From contig DATIYT010000103.1 of NCBI GenBank assembly GCA_035517495.1, positions 62,001 to 126,000 on the forward strand: a stretch of 64,000 bases of DNA, read 5' to 3'. Made by a program: the position numbers and the translations under genes. A model generated the notes under the pieces. That model was not told where the DNA came from. It worked only from the letters and a program-made list of their open reading frames with translations, and did no database searches. This document shows positions 1 through 8,710 of the stretch, one piece after another; position 1 is the stretch's first letter; each line of letters starts with the position of its first letter. The DNA comes from DASZHJ01 sp035517495. Its GTDB lineage: Bacteria > Pseudomonadota > Alphaproteobacteria > ATCC43930 > CGMCC-115725.

Positions 1-1
1 C

Positions 2-49
2 CTGATCGAGGACATGAATGCCGAGGTTGGGCTCAATCGGCCGGGCTGA
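2..49 (+). CDS. 3' end of an unidentified gene
   Basis: Fifteen codons followed by TGA are readable at the left edge and end in LIEDMNAEVGLNRPG. The stop lies ten bases before the GTG start of the CoA-transferase alpha subunit, and the ribosome binding site of that gene overlaps the stop, so the two are very likely co-transcribed. The fragment is too short to assign a family, and I give no function. Confidence 0.5.
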   Translation: MIEDMNAEVGLNRPG

Positions 50-59
50 AAGGGAACGC

Positions 60-1013
60 GTGACGCAGAAATACCTGGAACTCCGCCGCAAGACCGTCGA
101 GCGCGACCGGAGCCTGCGCGAGAAGGTGATGTCGCTGGAGGAAGCGGCGGCGCTGGTCAAGGACGGCGAGGTCGTCGGGATCGGCGGCAGCACGCTCTCG
201 CGCACGCCCATGGCGATGGTGTGGGCACTGATCCGCGCCGGGCGCAAGCGGCTCACCTGCGCGCGCGGCATCATGTCGAGCGAAGGCGAGTTGCTGTTCG
301 GGGCCGGCGCCAGCGACCACGTGATCACGAGCTGGTTCAGCCAGGGTATCGTCTGGGGCGTTTCCAAGGTCATGCGTCATTACACGGAATCGGGACGCGC
401 GCGTTTCGACGAATGGAGCCATATGGCGATGGGCTTGCGCTTCCGCGCCGGCGCCATGGGCGTGCCGTTCTTGCCGATGCGCTCGATGATGGGCTCGGAC
501 GTGATTGCGCGGCTCCCGGATGTGCGCGAGATCGACTGCCCCTTCACCGGCGAGAAGCTGGTGCTGGTGCCCGCGCTCAATCCGGACGTGGCGCTGATCC
601 ATGTGCAGCGAGCGGACCCTTTTGGCAACGCGCAGATGGACGGGCTCCAGTTCATGGACATGGATCTCGCCATGGCGGCCAACCGCGTCATACTCACCAC
701 CGAACGCATCGTCTCCAACGATCAGATTCGCCGCGCGCCCGACCAGACCAAGATTCCCTTCCTCGCGGTCGAAGCCGTGGTCGAGATGCCTTTCGGTTGC
801 GCGCCGCACGAATGCTACGGGGTCTACGAGCCGTTCTTCCGCCACCACGACATGTATGCAGGCCTGCTCCGCAAGGATCCCGTGAAGGGGATTGCGGATT
901 ATCTCAATCGCTATTTCTATGCGCCCAAGAGCTGGACCGAGTATCTCGGTCTGATCGGCCTCGACGAGGTGCTCGATGCGGCGCGGCGCGGGAGAAGCAT
1001 CTATGACGACTGA
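60..1013 (+). CDS. CoA-transferase, subunit A (glutaconate CoA-transferase/IpdA-like)
   Basis: Alpha subunit of a class I heterodimeric CoA-transferase of the glutaconate type; such enzymes move CoA between carboxylic acids or, in the IpdAB branch, open a ring CoA-thioester. I prefer the GTG at 60 over the ATG at 18, because AAAGGGA precedes it at normal spacing and the ATG overlaps the upstream gene; this gives 317 residues. The N-terminal Gly-rich loop GIGGSTLSRTPMA (about residues 40-52) and the segment with PMRSMMGSD are typical of the family. The beta subunit starts inside the last codons of this gene, so the pair is translationally coupled. The acyl substrate cannot be read from the sequence. 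Confidence 0.85.
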   Translation: MTQKYLELRRKTVERDRSLREKVMSLEEAAALVKDGEVVGIGGSTLSRTPMAMVWALIRAGRKRLTCARGIMSSEGELLFGAGASDHVITSWFSQGIVWGVSKVMRHYTESGRARFDEWSHMAMGLRFRAGAMGVPFLPMRSMMGSDVIARLPDVREIDCPFTGEKLVLVPALNPDVALIHVQRADPFGNAQMDGLQFMDMDLAMAANRVILTTERIVSNDQIRRAPDQTKIPFLAVEAVVEMPFGCAPHECYGVYEPFFRHHDMYAGLLRKDPVKGIADYLNRYFYAPKSWTEYLGLIGLDEVLDAARRGRSIYDD

Positions 1014-1794
1014 CACCATGGGCCGCACGCTGCCGCGGAACTACACCGCGAGCGAGTTGCTGGCGGTCATGGCCGGGCGGCTCTTGCAAGACGGCCAAGT
1101 GGTGTTTGCGGGGGTCGGCATCCCGCTGCTCGCGGCAACTTTGGCGCAGCGCCTGCACGGACCCGGCCTTACGATCCTGTTCGAGGGCGGCACCATCGGC
1201 GCTTTCGTCGAGCCTGGGCAGTTGCCGCCCTCCACCAACGAGCAGCGCTGCACGCGCCGAGCCAACATGGTGCTGGGGAGCACGGACGTGCTGTTGTTGC
1301 TGCAACGGGGCTATGTCGATATCGGGTTCATGGGTGGCGCGCAGATCGACCAGTACGGCAACCTCAACAGTTCCTTCATCGGAAATCCCGATCATCCCGC
1401 AACGCGGCTTCCCGGCACCGGCGGGGGAAACGACATCTCGAGCCTGACGCAGATGATCGTGGCGATGAAGCACGAGAAGCGGCGTTTCGTGGAGAAGGTC
1501 GATTTCATCACCAGCCCCGGTTTCGTCCATGGCGGCACCAGCCGACGCGACAGCGGCCTTGTGACCGGCGGCATGTACCGCGTGGTGACCGATCTCGCGA
1601 TCATGGGGTTCGAAGAGAAAAGCCGGCGCATGCAGGTGCTGGCGCTGCATCCGGGCGTCGGCCTCGAGGAGGTTCGGGACAATACCGGCTTCGAGCTTCT
1701 GGTCGCGGATCAGGTCGAGACCACCGAACCGCCAAGCGAGCGCGAGCTTTCGGTGCTGCGCCATCTCGATCCCGAGCAACTCTATATCGCGTAA
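1003..1794 (+). CDS. CoA-transferase, subunit B
   Basis: Beta subunit partner of the preceding gene, 263 residues from the ATG at 1003. That start is preceded by GGAGAAG and overlaps the alpha stop by 11 bases. The AGVGIPLLAA segment (from about residue 36) and LFEGGTIGAF (about 59-68) match the glutaconate CoA-transferase beta fold; E61 sits where the catalytic glutamate that carries the acyl and CoA thioester lies in active family members. This argues for real CoA transfer rather than the Glu-less hydrolase variant, but without an alignment this is inference. The next gene follows after 14 bases with a strong AGGGGAGGGG site, so the three genes appear to form one operon. Confidence 0.85.
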   Translation: MTTDTMGRTLPRNYTASELLAVMAGRLLQDGQVVFAGVGIPLLAATLAQRLHGPGLTILFEGGTIGAFVEPGQLPPSTNEQRCTRRANMVLGSTDVLLLLQRGYVDIGFMGGAQIDQYGNLNSSFIGNPDHPATRLPGTGGGNDISSLTQMIVAMKHEKRRFVEKVDFITSPGFVHGGTSRRDSGLVTGGMYRVVTDLAIMGFEEKSRRMQVLALHPGVGLEEVRDNTGFELLVADQVETTEPPSERELSVLRHLDPEQLYIA

Positions 1795-1808
1795 TAGGGG
1801 AGGGGCAG

Positions 1809-2762
1809 GTGGCGGAACTTTCCAACACCTTCGGCATCGCCATGCGGAATTTCACGGCCTATCCGCAACTGCCGGACCCGCAGGACCTCGTCGAATACGG
1901 CGTGCGCATGGAAGCGTTGGGATATGATTCGCTTTGGGTCTGGGATCATATCCTGCTTGGGGTGGAGCCGCATTTTCCGATCATCGATTCGCTGTCGCTG
2001 TTGACCGCGGTCGCGGCGCGAACCAAGCGCATCAAGCTCGGCACCGGAGTGCTGATTCTGCCGCTGCGCAATCCGCTGCTGCTCGCAAAGCAGCTCTCCA
2101 GCATGGATCAGCTTTCGCAGGGGCGGTTGCTGCTGGGGATGGCGTCCGGCTGGTACAAGCGCGAATTCGATTCCGTGGGCGTGCCGTTCGAGAAGCGCGG
2201 CAAGATCATGGACGAGAACCTCACCATCATGACCCGGCTTTGGACCGAGGATTTGGTGGTGGGTGATTACCCGCCCTATCACATGAAGGGCGCGGTCATG
2301 TTTCCAAAGCCCCATCAGCGGCCGCGGCCTCCGATCTTGATCGGCGGCTATGTCGATCGCGTGCTGAAGCGGGCGGGAGTCGCGGGCGACGGCTGGCTCA
2401 CCTATTTCTATACGCCCGCGAGCTTCACCAAATCCTGGAAGAAGGTCTGCAACTTCGCGGCCGAGGCGGGCAAGGACCCGGCGGCGCTCCTCAATTGCAA
2501 CCAGCTCCCGATCATGGTCGGGAAGTCGCGCGCGGCGGTCGAGGGCCCGATGAACGAGTGGCTCTCCAAGGAGTGGGATTACGCCTCCTGGAGCGAGTCC
2601 ACTAGGGAGTCAGCGATCATGGGCACGGTCGATGAATGCGTGGCGCAGCTTCAGGCGCATCTCGACGTGGGCGTGCAGAAGATCATCTTCGTGCCCTATC
2701 AGTACCGCGCCGATCAGGTCGAGGTCATCGCCAAGGAGATTATTCCGCGGCTCCGGCGGTGA
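1809..2762 (+). CDS. LLM-class F420-dependent oxidoreductase
   Basis: Luciferase-like monooxygenase superfamily protein of 317 residues, TIM-barrel type, closest by eye to the TIGR03619 (Rv2161c-like) F420 group. The GTG start at 1809 follows AGGGGAGGGG. Recognisable family segments are ALGYDSLWVWDH, TKRIKLGTGVLILPLRNP, QGRLLLGMASGW and PPILIGGY. Members use reduced F420 or FMNH2 to reduce or oxygenate small substrates. It follows the CoA-transferase genes and its last 23 bases overlap the 3' end of fbiC on the other strand. Placement beside the F420 biosynthesis operon supports F420 as cofactor. The substrate is unknown; a CoA-thioester or carboxylate linked to the transferase is possible. 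Confidence 0.85.
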   Translation: MAELSNTFGIAMRNFTAYPQLPDPQDLVEYGVRMEALGYDSLWVWDHILLGVEPHFPIIDSLSLLTAVAARTKRIKLGTGVLILPLRNPLLLAKQLSSMDQLSQGRLLLGMASGWYKREFDSVGVPFEKRGKIMDENLTIMTRLWTEDLVVGDYPPYHMKGAVMFPKPHQRPRPPILIGGYVDRVLKRAGVAGDGWLTYFYTPASFTKSWKKVCNFAAEAGKDPAALLNCNQLPIMVGKSRAAVEGPMNEWLSKEWDYASWSESTRESAIMGTVDECVAQLQAHLDVGVQKIIFVPYQYRADQVEVIAKEIIPRLRR

Positions 2763-5196
2763 CTTCCCGCTGATACCGCCGCGCCGGAGTGTTGACGATC
2801 TCGGCGAGCGGTCGCACCTCAAACGACGTCTGATGCCGCTCCTCTGTTACCGAGCCATAGAGCGTCGTGCGTTGCACGGGGATGCGCCCGGCCGCCCGGA
2901 TCATCGCCTCCATGCGCGCGGGCGACATTTCTTGCCCGTGCTGGGCCCCCGCCGAGCGCGTGATCGTCTCGTTCATCAGCGTGCCGCCGAGGTCGTTAAC
3001 CCCGGCTTCGAGGCACTGGGCGATGCCGTCGGGGCCGAGCTTCACCCAGGACGCCTGGATGTTCGAAATCAGCGGGTGGAGTGCAAGCCGCGCCACCGCA
3101 TGCATCAAAAGGCTCTCGCGGAAGGTGGGGCCGCGTCGCGCACGGCCCTTCAGATAAATCGGCGCTTCCATGTGCACGAAGGGCAGAGGAATGAATTCCG
3201 TGAAGCCGCGGCTCCGCTCCTGCTGTCGGCGGACGCGCAAGAGGTGGCGTGCCCAATGCACGGGCTGCTCCACATGGCCGAACATGATGGTGGCCGTGCT
3301 CTTGAGGCCCAAGTCGTGCGCCGCCTGCATGACGCTGAACCATTGTCCGGTCGTGATCTTGTCCGGACAGATGATCGCGCGCACTTCGTCGTCGAGAATT
3401 TCCGCCGCCGTGCCCGGCAAGGTGCCGAGTCCCGCTTCCTTCAGCGCGGCGAGGAATTCCGGCACCGAGAGTCCGAGCGTCTCGGCGCCCTGCCACACCT
3501 CCAGCGCGGTGAAGGCGTGCACGTGGATGCCGGGAGCTGCATCATTCACTGCACGGCAGATCTCAAGATAGGTGGCGCCGGTGTATTCCGGATGGATGCC
3601 GCCCTGCATGCAGACTTCGGTGGCGCCGCGATCCCAGGCTTCGCGGGTGCGCCGCTGGATTTCCTCGATATCGAGCGCGTAGGGACGACCGCGCAAATTC
3701 TCGCTGAGCTTGCCCTTGGAGAAAGCGCAGAATTGGCAGCGGAAGTAGCAGACGTTGGTGTAATTTATGTTGCGGTTGACGACGTAGGTCACGCGATCGC
3801 CGTTCACGGTCTGGCGCAGCTCGTCGGCCGCGGCCGCCACCGCTCTCGCTTCGCGCCCCCTCGCCGCGAACAGATGCACGATCTCGCGCTCGGTCAGCTC
3901 GGAACCGGCTTGGGCGCGACCAAGCGCTCGCCCCAGCGTGCCCTCGAGTACCGCTGGTCGTGGCGCCGATAGAGCGAGGACATCGCGCTCGGGCAATGGT
4001 TCGGTACTGCCGGGCGACCAGCGCTCTACGCGCGCGAACCCCTGAGCATCGACAAGGCGCAGAACCGACGGCACGAGGCCCGGATCGACCCAGCGCCCCG
4101 CCTGTTGCACATAGGCGGGATAGATCGCGAGTCGCTCGGTCAGCGCCTTGCCAGTGGCGCCGGACTCGGTTTCGAGATGGATAAGGCTCGGCCACGGTGC
4201 CTCGGGATTTACGTGGTCGGGCGTTACCGGCGAGACGCCGCCCCAGTCGTTGATCCCTGCGGCGATCAATTGCCGGAGCGCTCCGGGATTCAGGTTTGGC
4301 GGCGCCTGGATGTTCATGGCACCGCCCAACACCAACCGCGCGACGGCGATCGTCCAGAGATGATCTTCGAGGTCAGGGTCGCGCGCGTCGGCCATCAGTG
4401 TGCTAGGTTTGGCGCGGAAATTCTGGATGATGACTTCCTGCAGGTGGCCGTAGCGCTCGTGCAACTCGCGCAGCGCCAGCAGCCCCTCGATCCGCTCGCG
4501 CCGTGTCTCGCCGATGCCGATCAGCAGTCCCGAGGTGAAGGGGACATGCGCCTCGCCCGCGAGCCGAATGGTCTCGAGCCGCGCCGCCGGATGCTTATCG
4601 GGGGAACCAAAGTGCGGGCCGCCGCGCTCGCAAAGCCGTTCGGCACTGCTCTCCAGCATCAGGCCCTGCGACACCGAGACCGCGCGCAATGCCGCGACGT
4701 CGGCCGCGGTGAGAACGCCGGGATTGGCGTGCGGAAGCAGCCCGGTCTCCTCGAACACGAGACGCGCCATCGCGGCGAGAAGGGAGATCGTCGTATCGTG
4801 TCCCAGCGCCGCTAGTTCCTCGCGCGCGATTGCGTAGCGCAGCTCCGGCTTGTCGCCCAGGGTGAAGAGTGCCTCCTTGCAGCCCGCAGCGGCGCCGGCA
4901 CGCGCGATCGCCAGTACTTCCTCGGCGTTGAGATAGGCACGTTCGCCGCGTTTCGGCGGATGAGCGAATGTGCAGTAATGGCAAACGTCACGGCAGAGGC
5001 GGGTCAGGGGAATGAACACTTTGCGCGAATAAGAGATTACATTGCCGTGATGCCGATCGCGTAGCGCCGCCGCTGCCTGCATCAGCGCCGGAAGATCATT
5101 GCAATCGGCAAGTACGAGCGCATCTTCGGCCGCGAGCTGCGAGCCTTCACCTACCCCCTCGCGGGGCTTGGAGTTGGTGAACGGGACCGTGTTCAT
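2740..5196 (-). CDS. fbiC: FbiC: 7,8-didemethyl-8-hydroxy-5-deazariboflavin (Fo) synthase, CofG-CofH fusion
   Basis: Bifunctional radical-SAM enzyme of 818 residues that makes Fo, the deazaflavin chromophore of F420, from tyrosine and 5-amino-6-ribitylaminouracil. Both halves are present. The CofG-like N-terminal half has CRDVCHYC (C68, C72, C75); the CofH-like C-terminal half has CYFRCQFC (C483, C487, C490). Each set binds a [4Fe-4S] cluster. The fused form is typical of actinobacteria and of proteobacteria that acquired the pathway, while archaea use two proteins. The ATG overlaps the cofC stop in an ATGA, making this the last gene of the F420 operon. Transcription converges on the F420-type LLM gene with a 23-base overlap. 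Confidence 0.95.
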   Translation of the reverse strand: MNTVPFTNSKPREGVGEGSQLAAEDALVLADCNDLPALMQAAAALRDRHHGNVISYSRKVFIPLTRLCRDVCHYCTFAHPPKRGERAYLNAEEVLAIARAGAAAGCKEALFTLGDKPELRYAIAREELAALGHDTTISLLAAMARLVFEETGLLPHANPGVLTAADVAALRAVSVSQGLMLESSAERLCERGGPHFGSPDKHPAARLETIRLAGEAHVPFTSGLLIGIGETRRERIEGLLALRELHERYGHLQEVIIQNFRAKPSTLMADARDPDLEDHLWTIAVARLVLGGAMNIQAPPNLNPGALRQLIAAGINDWGGVSPVTPDHVNPEAPWPSLIHLETESGATGKALTERLAIYPAYVQQAGRWVDPGLVPSVLRLVDAQGFARVERWSPGSTEPLPERDVLALSAPRPAVLEGTLGRALGRAQAGSELTEREIVHLFAARGREARAVAAAADELRQTVNGDRVTYVVNRNINYTNVCYFRCQFCAFSKGKLSENLRGRPYALDIEEIQRRTREAWDRGATEVCMQGGIHPEYTGATYLEICRAVNDAAPGIHVHAFTALEVWQGAETLGLSVPEFLAALKEAGLGTLPGTAAEILDDEVRAIICPDKITTGQWFSVMQAAHDLGLKSTATIMFGHVEQPVHWARHLLRVRRQQERSRGFTEFIPLPFVHMEAPIYLKGRARRGPTFRESLLMHAVARLALHPLISNIQASWVKLGPDGIAQCLEAGVNDLGGTLMNETITRSAGAQHGQEMSPARMEAMIRAAGRIPVQRTTLYGSVTEERHQTSFEVRPLAEIVNTPARRYQREVTAGAAE

Positions 5197-5891
5197 GACT
5201 CAATTCCGTGCGCGAATTGCCGGGCGCCAGCGTGCAGCCGCGAGGCAATCCCGCGTTCACATAGATAGACGCAGCTCTTGGTGCTTGTCGGCATCGCAAG
5301 AAACGACACGAGATCTTCCGGCCGATCGAGATCGAAACCGATCTCCGGCAGCCGCAGGATACGCGGAGCGAGGCCGCGCGCGAGAGCAGCTTTCTGATGG
5401 CGAAAAAAGCTCTGCGGACCAAAGGACGGCGGGACTGCATCGACGGGCGTCAGTGCCAGCGCGTTGGTGCCCATATCCGCAAGCGCCGGAACCAAGGTGG
5501 CGCTCGGCGCCGGTGCCATCGCCGCGAGGATTTGCCGGACGGCGGCCGGCGTCAGCAGCGGAACATCGGCGGGGATTGCGATCATTCCCGCAGCGCCTTC
5601 TGTGGCAAGGTGTCGCGCCGCGAGCTCAATCGCCCCATTGGGGCCGGCATGGCGAAGGTCGGGGATCACGCGGCCACCGGCTGCCTGCGCGCACGCGGCA
5701 AGCTCGGCATCGCGGGTGACCACCACGACGCCGGCGAGAGCCTCGACGCGGACGAGAGCCGCGAGCACGTCCTCCAGCATCGCGACTGCAAGGCCGCGGC
5801 GCTCCTTAGCGTTCAGCGCCGGTGCAAGCCGGGACTTGGCGTCGGCGAGGTCCTTGGCCGGCACCACCGCCCAAATTCCACTATCGTGCAT
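5193..5891 (-). CDS. cofC: CofC/FbiD: 2-phospho-L-lactate (or PEP) guanylyltransferase
   Basis: Nucleotidyltransferase of 232 residues that activates 2-phospholactate, phosphoenolpyruvate or 3-phosphoglycerate with GTP for F420 assembly. The start MHDSGIWAVVPAKDLADAKS fits the family N-terminus, which carries the VPxK...AKSRL nucleotide-binding loop. The upstream in-frame ATG at 5963 would lie deep inside cofD and is rejected. Further family signals are IPADVPLLTP (metal-binding Asp) and PSFGPQSFFRHQ. It overlaps cofD by 11 bases upstream and fbiC by 4 downstream, so all are translationally coupled. Which three-carbon phospho-acid is used cannot be decided from motifs; a nitroreductase at 12784 would suit the PEP route. 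Confidence 0.9.
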   Translation of the reverse strand: MHDSGIWAVVPAKDLADAKSRLAPALNAKERRGLAVAMLEDVLAALVRVEALAGVVVVTRDAELAACAQAAGGRVIPDLRHAGPNGAIELAARHLATEGAAGMIAIPADVPLLTPAAVRQILAAMAPAPSATLVPALADMGTNALALTPVDAVPPSFGPQSFFRHQKAALARGLAPRILRLPEIGFDLDRPEDLVSFLAMPTSTKSCVYLCERGIASRLHAGARQFAHGIES

Positions 5892-6870
5892 GCGTGACCC
5901 TCCCGCCCACACGAGGCCCGATCCGCGCGGCGAATGCAAGGGCGCGTCGGGCCAGGGCCTCACGGTCGTCCAGGTCGAGCATCAAGGTCCGGGTCACCTC
6001 GACGGCGAGGCCGAGGCCATGCGCTTCGTCACGGTCAGCATCGTCGATCACCAGCCCGTCGATCAGGCCCCTATAGTGCTCGACGATCTTGCGCTGCGTG
6101 GGTTCGAAGCCGAACTCGGCCATGATCTTCGTAGTCGGTCCTTTGACCGCTCGCCGTGCGATCAGCGGCGAAACCGCGACGATCGGTGCCGACGTGCTTT
6201 CGAGCGCCGCGCGTAGCGGGGGCATCGACAGAATCGGATCGACGCTGAGGAACGGGTTCGAAGGACAGATCACGATCGCATCCACTAAATCGTCGGCGAA
6301 GAGCCGCATCAATGCGGAGTTCGGGCGCGCGGTCTCGGCACCCTGGAACCAAATCCGTCGCACCTTCGGGGCGCAGCGCAATCGAACGAAATAGTGTTGG
6401 AATGGCAGCACGCCCATATCGGTCTCGAGCATCGTTCGCACGGGATCGTCGGCCATGGGCAATAGCTCAGCCGCGACGCCGAGACGTTCGGCGAAATCCC
6501 GCGTGATTTGGGTCAGACTCTCGCCCGCCGCAAGCCGCCGCGTTCGCTCCACATGAATTGCGAGGTCGGCATCACCGAGGCGAAACCAGGTCTCGCTACC
6601 CAGGCTTTCCATCGCAGCCATGAAATTCCAGGTCTCGCCGCGCCGACCCCAACCGGTCTCGGGATTGTTGAGGCCGGCAAGGGTGTAGAGGACGGTGTCG
6701 ATGTCGGGGGAGATGTGCAAACCCAGATGCTCGAAATCGTCGCCGGTGTTGACGACGAGCACGAGGCGTCCCGGCGGCAGCACGCGGGCAAGCCCCAGCG
6801 CGAGCTTGGCGCCGCCGACGCCTCCGCAAAGGGCGACGATCGTGCCGCGAAGTTGCGTGCGCGTGGTCAT
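5881..6870 (-). CDS. cofD: CofD/FbiA: 2-phospho-L-lactate transferase
   Basis: Transfers the phospholactyl (or enolpyruvyl-phospho) group from the GDP-activated intermediate to Fo, giving F420-0 or dehydro-F420-0. At 329 residues it has the normal length. The N-terminus IVALCGGVGGAKLALGL is the diagnostic Rossmann-like entry. VNTGDDFEHLGLHISPDIDT supplies the conserved aspartates, and ICPSNPFLSVDPIL and VSPLI are further family blocks. Its ATG overlaps the cofE stop at 6870 by one base, and its 3' end overlaps cofC. The protein is expected to be cytoplasmic. Confidence 0.95.
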   Translation of the reverse strand: MTTRTQLRGTIVALCGGVGGAKLALGLARVLPPGRLVLVVNTGDDFEHLGLHISPDIDTVLYTLAGLNNPETGWGRRGETWNFMAAMESLGSETWFRLGDADLAIHVERTRRLAAGESLTQITRDFAERLGVAAELLPMADDPVRTMLETDMGVLPFQHYFVRLRCAPKVRRIWFQGAETARPNSALMRLFADDLVDAIVICPSNPFLSVDPILSMPPLRAALESTSAPIVAVSPLIARRAVKGPTTKIMAEFGFEPTQRKIVEHYRGLIDGLVIDDADRDEAHGLGLAVEVTRTLMLDLDDREALARRALAFAARIGPRVGGRVTHAR

Positions 6871-7643
6871 CAGGGAAAGAGGTCCAGCTCTCGCGGCCGG
6901 ATCAGCGCTCCGGCCGGATTCGCGGGCCGCGCGCCCCAGTCAAGGCCGCGCACGAGGATCGCGGGTTGACGCTCCGCCGCCTGGCCCATCAGCAGCGACG
7001 CCGCGGCCGCGATCTCGTCGGCAAAGGCAATCTGCGTCACGCGCAAGGCACGGCCGAAGAGATCGGGCTCGCCCACCATGTCGATGAGTGCCGGCAACCC
7101 CGCGGCTCCAAGCGCCACGCCGGTTACGCCGTTGCGCCATGCGCGGCCGAAGCTGTCGTTTATGATAACGGCGAGCGGCACGCTGAACGCCGAATCGAGC
7201 CGGTGTTTCAACGCCGCAGCGCTGGCATCGGGATCGGCCGGCAACAGCAGCACTCGGTCCTCGACGCCCTCATGCTCGATGTTGGATTGATCGACGCCGG
7301 CGTTCGCCATCACGAATCCGCTGCGATGCCGCGTGATTACGACCCCGCGCGTGCAGCGCATCACCTCCGTCGTCTCGCCAAGGATGACCTCGATGAGGCG
7401 TGGGTCCTTGCCGGACTGCGCAGCGAGCTCCTTCGCGCGCTCGGAGGGAACGACATCGGCGATGCGGCAATAGCGGTCTTCGGCCTTGGAGACGATCTTC
7501 TGCGCGACGACAATCACATCATGGGCACGGGGTGTCAGTCCGCTGGTGCGGATGCCATCAACAAGCAGCGCCGCCAAATCATCGCCGGGCTCGACCAACG
7601 GTAATCCGCGCAAGGCGATCAGTTCGACGGTGCTCGCAGCCAT
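6870..7643 (-). CDS. cofE: CofE/FbiB N-terminal type: F420-0:gamma-L-glutamate ligase
   Basis: First gene of the F420 operon, 257 residues. It adds gamma-linked glutamates to F420-0 using GTP. The family is recognised by VVAQKIVSKAE, the following VVPSERAKELA, and NDSFGRAWRNGVTGVALG, the D-S-x-G-R-x-W-R-x-G block that binds GTP and metal. The length equals the ligase domain alone: the C-terminal nitroreductase domain of actinobacterial FbiB is absent here, and a separate FbiB-C-like protein lies at 12784-13413. The 101-base region upstream, up to the pxpA stop, must hold the operon promoter, but I see no convincing -35/-10 pair. Confidence 0.95.
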   Translation of the reverse strand: MAASTVELIALRGLPLVEPGDDLAALLVDGIRTSGLTPRAHDVIVVAQKIVSKAEDRYCRIADVVPSERAKELAAQSGKDPRLIEVILGETTEVMRCTRGVVITRHRSGFVMANAGVDQSNIEHEGVEDRVLLLPADPDASAAALKHRLDSAFSVPLAVIINDSFGRAWRNGVTGVALGAAGLPALIDMVGEPDLFGRALRVTQIAFADEIAAAASLLMGQAAERQPAILVRGLDWGARPANPAGALIRPRELDLFP

Positions 7644-7744
7644 AATGCGGCCTCGCGGTCAATCCTCGGTGTCGAAAGCGCCGGCGATGGCGATCCCGGC
7701 GCCGTCCACCCTATAGCGCTAGGTGATGCCGATGAGGGCTCTGC

Positions 7745-8521
7745 TCAGCCAAGCCTCATCTCGGTGAGCGGCAGCACGCGTACCCCCGCGGCTTCGAGCC
7801 CATGGCGCACGGCGCGCGCGGCGATCACCGCCGTCGGCTCGTCGCCGTGCACGCAGAGGCTGTCGAGCTTGCGCCGTAGATGCTTCCCGTTGCGCGATAC
7901 GATCTCTTCGTTCAATACCATGTGCACAACGCGATTCTTGATCTCCTCGGGGTCGTGCAGCACCGCGCCCTTGATCTTGCGCGAGGTCAGATTGCCGTCA
8001 TCGTCATAAAGGCGGTCGCAGAATCCCTCGCGCGCCAGCGGCAGCTCCAGCTTGATCGCGGCGGCCTCCATCTCCGAACCCGCGAGCGCCACGTAGATGA
8101 TGGAGCGATCGATCGTCTTCATCGCGCGGCCGATCGCGAGCGCAATCTCGATGTCTTCGGCCGCCATGTTGTTGAGCGCGCCGTGCGGCTTCAAATGCGT
8201 CACTTTCATGCCCGCATAGGCCGCCATCCCCTGCAACGCCCCGATCTGGTAGGCGATCATGTATTCGAGGTCGCGGTTGTTCATGTCGATACGGCGACGG
8301 CCGAAGCCCCAGAGGTCGTTGAAGCCGGGATGGACGCCGATGCTAACGCCTTTTTCCTTCGCCCGCATGATCACGCGATGCATCGTGTTGGGGTCGCCGG
8401 CATGAAAGCCGCAGGCGATGCTGGCGGAGCCGATAATGTCGAGCAGCGCGTCGTCGTCGCCGATCTTGAAGGCGCCAAAGCATTCGCCCATGTCGGCGTT
8501 GAGGTTGACTTCCTTGGCCAT
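7745..8521 (-). CDS. pxpA: 5-oxoprolinase subunit PxpA (LamB/YcsF family)
   Basis: PxpA of 258 residues; with PxpB and PxpC it performs ATP-dependent hydrolysis of 5-oxoproline (pyroglutamate) to glutamate. The family signature is clear: LNADMGECFGAF, ASIACGFHAGDPNTM, SIGVHPGFNDLWGFGRR and THLKPHGALNN, whose Asp and His residues form the metal and active-site pocket. The start follows GAGAGGAG. Unusually, pxpA is not in the pxpBC transcription unit but diverges from it across a 189-base spacer, so the three subunits may share one control region. The protein is cytoplasmic. Confidence 0.9.
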   Translation of the reverse strand: MAKEVNLNADMGECFGAFKIGDDDALLDIIGSASIACGFHAGDPNTMHRVIMRAKEKGVSIGVHPGFNDLWGFGRRRIDMNNRDLEYMIAYQIGALQGMAAYAGMKVTHLKPHGALNNMAAEDIEIALAIGRAMKTIDRSIIYVALAGSEMEAAAIKLELPLAREGFCDRLYDDDGNLTSRKIKGAVLHDPEEIKNRVVHMVLNEEIVSRNGKHLRRKLDSLCVHGDEPTAVIAARAVRHGLEAAGVRVLPLTEMRLG

Positions 8522-8622
8522 GGCTCCTCTCTCTGTGGCGATCGGCGGAGGATCGCAAGACTGCGGCGGTTGCGGTCAGCGGTCAACCCCGATTGCCCAC
8601 CGCCGGCGCCCGCAATCGAATG

Positions 8623-8638
8623 GTCCTAACATCAGGAC
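8623..8638. promoter_or_regulatory. Candidate operator dyad between pxpA and pxpB
   Basis: GTCCT and AGGAC are inverted around a six-base spacer. The dyad lies immediately upstream of an AT-rich patch (8641-8655, GATAAGATATTC) in an otherwise GC-rich spacer. That patch contains TAAGAT at 8644, a possible -10 for pxpB. A GntR/UTRA regulator ends the pxpBC unit and could bind here. The arms are short, so this is only a candidate. Confidence 0.25.
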
Positions 8639-8710
8639 GATGATAAGATATTCATTGCGCGCCCGGCAACGCCGTCATGGACCGGCGGCCGGATCCGAGC
8701 GGAGGCAGCG

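Noticed and set aside
1..2762. Reading the left edge as a cholesterol-type ipdA-ipdB-ipdC ring-opening set
   Set aside because: The CoA-transferase subunits resemble IpdAB in outline, but the beta subunit keeps a Glu in EGG, the LLM protein is of the F420 type rather than clearly IpdC, and no other steroid-ring gene is nearby.
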